From positions 1 through 52,009 of the forward strand of contig CALKND010000011.1 in the NCBI GenBank assembly GCA_938092065.1: a stretch of 52,009 bases of DNA, in the 5' to 3' direction. Under the pieces are notes generated by a model. It did not search any database. It worked only from the letters and a program-made list of their open reading frames with translations, and was not told the origin of the DNA. Below, in pieces: positions 47,164-52,009 of the stretch. Numbering within the stretch: position 1 is the first letter of the stretch; each line of letters starts with the position of its first letter. The position numbers and the translations under genes were made by a program. The DNA comes from an uncultured Rhodospirillales bacterium. Lineage in GTDB: Bacteria > Pseudomonadota > Alphaproteobacteria > Rhodospirillales > JABHCV01.

Positions 47164-47559
47164 TTATCTTTCCCAACCAGAAACATCTGTGCTGAGCGTT
47201 CTTATTATCTCTTTATCTCCTACTAAACGTAATCGTTGTATCATTATTTTAAGAATGCCGCGCATTACCGTGTCCATACCTTTTATTCGTTGTTGAAAAT
47301 CATTTTGTGTTAACACCGCAACAGTTGTTTCCGACAAAGCCATGACACTAGCCATATGAGGCCTCTTGTCGAAGAGTGACATTTCGCCAATCACATCGCC
47401 TTCACCTAATATTGCTAATACTTTAGGATTATCACTGGTTGCCCCTAATCGGATTTCAACTCTGCCCTTCAGAATTAAATATGCTGTATCTCCGATTATA
47501 CCCTCATTAAAAATGTACTCATTAGCAGGTAATACTTTTTTTTCTAATACCCTAGTCAT
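47164..47559 (-). CDS. Stand-alone cyclic nucleotide-binding-domain protein
   Basis: The 131-residue product is one CNB beta-roll (EYIFNEGIIGDTAYLILKGRVEIRL; LGEGDVIGEMSLFDKRPHMASVMAL) plus a short C-terminal helix, with no DNA-binding or output domain. In the phosphate-binding cassette Gly58-Glu59 are kept, but the usual Arg is His68 (RPHMASV), so cyclic nucleotide binding is uncertain. Neighbours give no hint to its partner. Confidence 0.8.
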   Translation of the reverse strand: MTRVLEKKVLPANEYIFNEGIIGDTAYLILKGRVEIRLGATSDNPKVLAILGEGDVIGEMSLFDKRPHMASVMALSETTVAVLTQNDFQQRIKGMDTVMRGILKIMIQRLRLVGDKEIIRTLSTDVSGWER

Positions 47560-48325
47560 TTTAAAACCCTCATAAATGTTACAATTAGCCTATAGCAATG
47601 TTTTTCAGTAATTGGACGAATGCCGGATATATACATTTTAAATTTGAATACTCTGAGGTTTATTTATTGATAAGATTTTATCCCGTAAGTCTCAAATTTG
47701 TTTTAAAATCATAATTTCAATCATGCTTTTGTCTAGGTTAAAGTCTTATAAAGTTAATGAAATGAAAAAAGTTGATAAACTCAGTGTTTTTTCGAACGGG
47801 GCTAGAAATGCGAGCAACATTGGTAATTCTAGAGCTATGAGAACGCCGTTAGCCAATGGAGCGGATGTTGGCACAATTCACGCGAACCATCTCACCCAAT
47901 ATTAATCTGACATACATTCTTATTCTCGCTAAGCGATGTGTGCTTATTGTCTCTTTAACGACAGCATCAACGTCTATCGTAATGGTGGTTCTTTCTTAGT
48001 AACAAGAGACAGCCATGCTTTACGTTTATGCTCTTAACAATAGATTGGCAGCTTGCCTTTTTGTTTGGATGGTCAATTTAAATTCGCCTGCAAGCCAAGC
48101 AGATAAAATGATCGCATATAAAGCTAATAGTTATAAATTGTTTTTATGTAACACTTTAATTGTGGCTGATTTAACGTTAACAGAATAGCTCAATTAAAAC
48201 CAATTTTGGTGCCTCAACTTGTTGTATGTATTTCATGAGCATGATACGTTTATTCTTATAGAGTCGTCTCAACGCATTTGGCTAAAATACTCTACTAACC
48301 CATTCAAAGAACTGCGAAATTATTT
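47560..48325. other. 765-bp gene-poor stretch before gyrA
   Basis: Only short frames are present, the longest being 60 codons at 47723-47905 and 38 codons near 48071. Neither has a ribosome binding site or a recognisable sequence. No tRNA, strong terminator or repeat was found. It must hold the gyrA promoter, and it could be the site of a lost gene. Confidence 0.5.
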
Positions 48326-51088
48326 GTGAAAAAGCCTAGCGAGATCCCCCCGCACGAACCCCCAAAGGAGCCTGACGTTTTCCCAGTTTCTATTGAGGGT
48401 GAAATGCGCGGCTCATACCTAGATTACGCTATGAGCGTAATCGTATCACGAGCTCTACCAGATGTGCGCGATGGCCTCAAGCCAGTGCACAGACGTATTC
48501 TTTACTCTATGAAAGAGAATGGCTACGAATTTAATAAACCGTTTCGTAAGTCAGCCCGTATTATTGGTGACGTTATGGGTAAATATCATCCCCATGGGGA
48601 TCAGTCCATTTACGACGCAATGGTTCGAATGGCACAAGATTTTTCTATGCGTATGCCGTTGATCAATTCGCAGGGTAATTTTGGCTCTATGGACGGTGAT
48701 CGTGCTGCCGCTATGCGTTATACGGAAGCACGCATGGCTCGTTCTGCTCACGCACTAATTGAAGACATAGATAAAGACACTGTCGACTTTCAACCTAACT
48801 ATGATGAATCAGAAAGTGAGCCAACAGTTCTGCCTGCCCAGTTTCCAAATCTACTGGTTAATGGTGCTGGAGGAATTGCTGTCGGCATGGCAACTAATAT
48901 TCCACCTCATAATCTGGGCGAGGTGATCGATGCTTGTTGTGCCTTGATTGATGACCCAGACTTGTCCATTGATTCTATCATTGATAATTATGTTCAAGGA
49001 CCTGATTTTCCCACGGGCGCATCAATCTTGGGCCGCCAAGGGATTCATTCTGCTTTTCACACCGGACGTGGTTCTGTCGTCATGCGCGGGCGTGCTAGTA
49101 TTGAGGAAATCCGCAAGGACCGCTTTGCAATTGTAATTACTGAAATTCCTTATCAGGTTAACAAGGCACGCATGGTGGAGCAGATGGCTGATTGTGTCCG
49201 TGATAAAAGAATTGAGGGTATATCTGACCTTCGCGACGAGTCTGACAGGGATGGACTACGAGTGGTTGTTGAGATTAAACGCGATCACATGCCCGAAGTT
49301 GTCCTCAATCAGCTTTATCGCTTCACACCCCTACAAACTAGTTTTGGCGTTAATATGCTCGCCCTTGATAGCGGCATGCCAAAATTAATGAATTTGAAGG
49401 AAATTCTTCAGGCATTTGTTGATTTCCGTGAGGTTGTTATTCGCCGCCGTGTCATCTTTTTGCTCGGTAAGGCCCGTGAAAAGGCTCATATTTTGGTCGG
49501 TCTGGCAGTTGCTGTAGCCAATATTGACGATATTATTAAATTGATTCGAGCCGCTAAGGATTCTGGCACAGCGCGCAAACAACTTATGGAGCATGATTGG
49601 CCTGCAGTTGATGTAGAACCCATGATCAAGCTTCTTGATGAGCCCGGTAGAGCTGTAATCAAAGGCAAGTATAAGCTTTCTGAGGAGCAGGCCAAAGCAA
49701 TACTTGAGTTGCGCTTGCATCGGTTGACTGGACTTGAAAGGGGAAAGATCGGCGATGACTTGAGTGAACTTGGCAGAGAAATCGAAGGGCATTTGGCCTT
49801 GTTGTCATCCCGTGAAATGCTTCTAGAACTGCTTCGCAAGGAACTGCTTGAAATGCGCGAACAGTTCGCAACACCTAGGCGCTCTGATATTCAAGATAGT
49901 GAGTTTGAGCACGATATTGAGGATTTGATTCAGCGTGAGGAGATGGTAGTTACCGTCTCAAACACTGGTTATATGAAGCGAGTTCCACTTTCGACCTACC
50001 GAGCCCAAAAGCGTGGTGGCAAAGGTCGTAGTGCCATGAGTACCAGAGATGAAGACTTTGTCTCCCAGGTGTTTGTAGTCAACACACACACACCAGTCCT
50101 GTTTTTTTCATCTACGGGCATTGTTTATAAACTGAAGGTCTATAAGCTTCCGCTGGGCTCACCGACATCCCTTGGTAAGGCTATGATCAACTTGCTGCCC
50201 CTTGATGAGGGTGAAGCCATCACAACTTTGATGCCGCTTCCCGAAGATGAGGAAGCCTGGGGCGATCTGTCGGTCATGTTTGCCACAGCATCTGGTAACG
50301 CCAGACGAAATTCTTTATCTGATTTCACCAATGTGAAAGCTAACGGCAAAATTGCAATGAAGCTGGACGAGGGAGATCAACTGATTAGTGCTCAGGCCTG
50401 CTCTGAAACTAACGATATTCTGCTCTCATCAAGCGGTGGTAAGTGTATACGCTTCCCAGTCACAGCTATTCGTGTCTTCTCCAGTCGTTCGTCCACAGGC
50501 GTGCGGGGCATGAGACTGGATGGAGATGACCGTATTATTTCCATGTCGGTTTTAAGCCACGTCAAAGCAGAGGTAACTGAGCGTGAAGATTACCTGCAAG
50601 CTTCCAGCGCTAGCAAAAGGCTTATCAACGGGGATTATAGTGATAGGCCCGGTGACAAGGTTGAAGATGAAACACGAGCCGCTCGTCTAGAGGCCGTCAA
50701 GTTTGCGGAGATGGCTGCCACTGAAGAATTTATCCTGACAATCACTGAAGATGGTATGGGCAAGCGCACTTCAGCTTATGAATACCGGATTTCAAATCGT
50801 GGCGGTAAAGGTATCACTAGCATCGCTTTGAAGCGCCCAAAAGGCGGGTCGACATTAGTCGTCGCCTCATTTCCGGTAGAAACAGAGAATCAACTTGTTA
50901 TGGTTTCTGATGGTGGTCAGTTGATAAGGTGTCCAGTTGCCGACATAAGTGTGGTAGGTAGGTCATCGCGCGGGGTAACAATTTTTAAAGTGGCTGAGGG
51001 AGAACGTGTTGTTTCAGTCAGCCGCCTCAGCGAGGATGATAACGAAGAGGATGCCTCTGACAGTTCTATAGACACTGAGGTGTCTTGA
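48326..51088 (+). CDS. gyrA: DNA gyrase subunit A, GTG start
   Basis: The 920-residue product has the breakage-reunion domain with catalytic Tyr132 ([11 protein letters not shown]), the GyrA box QKRGGKG in the C-terminal pinwheel, and an alphaproteobacterial insertion around [18 protein letters not shown]. In the quinolone region [10 protein letters not shown], Gln93 replaces E. coli Ser83 while Asp97 (E. coli Asp87) is kept. The tail is acidic. coaD follows after 21 nt. Confidence 0.98.
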   Translation: MKKPSEIPPHEPPKEPDVFPVSIEGEMRGSYLDYAMSVIVSRALPDVRDGLKPVHRRILYSMKENGYEFNKPFRKSARIIGDVMGKYHPHGDQSIYDAMVRMAQDFSMRMPLINSQGNFGSMDGDRAAAMRYTEARMARSAHALIEDIDKDTVDFQPNYDESESEPTVLPAQFPNLLVNGAGGIAVGMATNIPPHNLGEVIDACCALIDDPDLSIDSIIDNYVQGPDFPTGASILGRQGIHSAFHTGRGSVVMRGRASIEEIRKDRFAIVITEIPYQVNKARMVEQMADCVRDKRIEGISDLRDESDRDGLRVVVEIKRDHMPEVVLNQLYRFTPLQTSFGVNMLALDSGMPKLMNLKEILQAFVDFREVVIRRRVIFLLGKAREKAHILVGLAVAVANIDDIIKLIRAAKDSGTARKQLMEHDWPAVDVEPMIKLLDEPGRAVIKGKYKLSEEQAKAILELRLHRLTGLERGKIGDDLSELGREIEGHLALLSSREMLLELLRKELLEMREQFATPRRSDIQDSEFEHDIEDLIQREEMVVTVSNTGYMKRVPLSTYRAQKRGGKGRSAMSTRDEDFVSQVFVVNTHTPVLFFSSTGIVYKLKVYKLPLGSPTSLGKAMINLLPLDEGEAITTLMPLPEDEEAWGDLSVMFATASGNARRNSLSDFTNVKANGKIAMKLDEGDQLISAQACSETNDILLSSSGGKCIRFPVTAIRVFSSRSSTGVRGMRLDGDDRIISMSVLSHVKAEVTEREDYLQASSASKRLINGDYSDRPGDKVEDETRAARLEAVKFAEMAATEEFILTITEDGMGKRTSAYEYRISNRGGKGITSIALKRPKGGSTLVVASFPVETENQLVMVSDGGQLIRCPVADISVVGRSSRGVTIFKVAEGERVVSVSRLSEDDNEEDASDSSIDTEVS

Positions 51089-51109
51089 GCTTAAGGGAAG
51101 GAGTAGCTT

Positions 51110-51622
51110 ATGTCTGAGCCCCGTATTGGTATCTACCCCGGAACCTTCGACCCGCTGACCAATGGCCACATGGATATTATCAGCCGTGCGACTAAGGTTG
51201 TAGATATCCTAATTGTTTGTGTTGCTGAACATACTGGCAAAGATACTTTATTTACACTTTCTGAGCGTCTTGACATGATTGAAGAAGAAGTCAGAATTTT
51301 GGATGATGCCATTAAAACGTCGGTTGAGGTTCAGCCATTTAAAACTTTGTTAATGGATTTTGCTGAAAGTGTTGAGGCTTCTGTGATTATTCGAGGCCTT
51401 CGCGCCGTGTCAGATTTCGAATACGAATTCCAGATGGCCGGTATGAATACTCGTCTGAACAATGAAATTGAAACTGTCTTTCTGATGGCTTCTGATAGGC
51501 ATCAGTTTATCGCATCACGTTTTGTTAAGGAAATTGGTCGCTTGGGAGGAGACGTAAGTCATTTTGTATCCCCTAGGGTGAAAAAAGAGCTAATTAAGCG
51601 TTTTGAGGAACAGAAACGATAG
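51110..51622 (+). CDS. coaD: Phosphopantetheine adenylyltransferase
   Basis: The 170-residue enzyme makes dephospho-CoA from phosphopantetheine and ATP. It has IGIYPGTFDPLTNGHMDIISRA with the nucleotidyltransferase NGH motif, VIIRGLRAVSDFEYEFQMAGMN and FIASRFVKEIGRLGGDVSHFV. GGAAGGAG precedes the ATG. gyrA-coaD adjacency is common in Alphaproteobacteria. Confidence 0.97.
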   Translation: MSEPRIGIYPGTFDPLTNGHMDIISRATKVVDILIVCVAEHTGKDTLFTLSERLDMIEEEVRILDDAIKTSVEVQPFKTLLMDFAESVEASVIIRGLRAVSDFEYEFQMAGMNTRLNNEIETVFLMASDRHQFIASRFVKEIGRLGGDVSHFVSPRVKKELIKRFEEQKR

Positions 51623-51806
51623 TTTTTTTTGCAGGCTTTTTGAACTGGAAAGTCATATGCTGAACGAAAGGTGTTGACCCCGTGGTCTCCGATCCTTACT
51701 TTCCGGGCTTCTGTGGAGGATGTCTTAACCAAGTATTTCTAGAATTAGTCTTTGGATTAGTAAGCCATCTACATATAGAATATCGAAAGGTTATGATGAA
51801 TTACTT

Positions 51807-51824
51807 GGTGCTTGAGCACCTTTT
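51807..51824 (+). terminator. Short hairpin with T-run between coaD and tRNA-Lys
   Basis: GGTGC/GCACC forms a 5-bp stem with a TTGA loop followed by TTTT, 185 nt after coaD. It may end the gyrA-coaD transcript. The same bases contain TTGAGC, which with CATAAT at 51833-51838 could be the tRNA promoter, although the 15-nt spacing is short. Confidence 0.35.
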
Positions 51825-51845
51825 CAATGAATCATAATGTTTTGT

Positions 51846-51921
51846 GGGCGCTTAGCTCAGCTGGTAGAGCATCCGCCTTTTAAGCGGACGGTCATGGGTT
51901 CGAATCCCGTAGCGCCTACCA
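51846..51921 (+). tRNA. tRNA-Lys (anticodon UUU)
   Basis: The 76-nt sequence, CCA included, has anticodon stem TCCGC/GCGGA enclosing CTTTTAA (anticodon UUU), D-arm GCTCAGCTGGTAGAGC and T-arm ATGGG/CCCGT with loop TTCGAAT. The acceptor stem is GGGCGCT with AGCGCCT, so the 1-72 pair is G-U instead of the usual G-C. Confidence 0.96.
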
Positions 51922-51938
51922 ATAATATCAATGACTTA

Positions 51939-51960
51939 GCCGCCCTTCGGGGCGGCTTCT
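51939..51960 (+). terminator. Intrinsic terminator after tRNA-Lys
   Basis: GCCGCCC and GGGCGGC pair over 7 bp around a stable TTCG tetraloop (51939-51956), followed by TTCTTC. It lies 17 nt after the tRNA and closes its transcript. The T-tract is interrupted. Confidence 0.75.
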
Positions 51961-52009
51961 TCATGCCCCAGCGCAGTTTGAGCGACAGCCAGAAAAATTT
52001 CAGATCGTG

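Noticed and set aside
47723-47905. 60-codon open frame between the CNB gene and gyrA
   Set aside because: No ribosome binding site, no recognisable motif and random-looking composition; kept only as part of the gene-poor stretch.
1-52009. CRISPR array, insertion sequence or prophage
   Set aside because: No regularly spaced repeats, transposase, integrase or phage structural genes were found anywhere in the window.

Overview
The window is a stretch of an alphaproteobacterial chromosome, moderately AT-rich, with no sign of a plasmid, prophage, insertion sequence or CRISPR array. Support for the class: a C4-pathway 5-aminolevulinate synthase, an ATP12-type F1 assembly chaperone, an ELM1-family protein, a DUF1489 protein, an HspQ protein, the neighbourhood uvrA/ssb/gyrA/coaD, and a GTTC-N7-GTTC LexA box at umuDC. 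A Rhodospirillales-like lineage is my inference; nothing in the window fixes a genus.

Layout. (1) 1-14272: the 3' end of tuf, then the complete S10-spc-alpha ribosomal supercluster on the plus strand (rpsJ to rplQ, including secY, adk and rpoA), with a terminator after tuf, a sigma70-like promoter before rpsM, a hairpin before rpoA and a strong terminator after rplQ. (2) 14316-22870: a GDP-mannose enzyme (minus), a decayed methyltransferase, a DegP/HtrA protease, RarA, a probable crcB stub, an RluC/RluD-type pseudouridine synthase, a HAD phosphatase and ATP12; then, on minus, LipB followed by a decayed diacylglycerol-kinase-like gene. (3) 22968-31358: tRNA-Leu(GAG), the SOS mutagenesis operon umuDC, an SDR, DUF1489, a winged-helix regulator, hemA, a small membrane protein, a parvulin, a gene-free stretch that seems to encode a small RNA, pyrE and hspQ. 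(4) 31641-41664: ELM1, an RNA m5U methyltransferase, hemN, a PuuD-type membrane protein, a large dyad containing a Fur-like operator, a squalene/phytoene synthase-family protein, a secreted ankyrin protein, an aldo/keto reductase, a GNAT and TrmFO. (5) 41676-51956: a two-gene ABC-2 exporter, uvrA, ssb, a lone cyclic-nucleotide-binding domain protein, a 765-bp gene-poor gap, gyrA, coaD and tRNA-Lys(UUU) with its terminator.

Most genes are housekeeping. Three themes link them. DNA damage: umuDC has a perfect LexA box abutting a good promoter, and uvrA has a near-match inside its promoter spacer. Heme and iron: hemA, hemN, a probable heme-binding membrane protein and a Fur-like operator. Translation and tRNA/rRNA modification: ribosomal proteins, RluC/D, the m5U enzyme and TrmFO. 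Three genes are in decay: a methyltransferase (stop plus frameshift), a diacylglycerol kinase (two stops plus frameshift) and crcB (only the first codons left). The least explained items are a minus-strand RNA with C-rich loops at about 29745-29830 and the 24-bp-arm dyad at 36119-36177.
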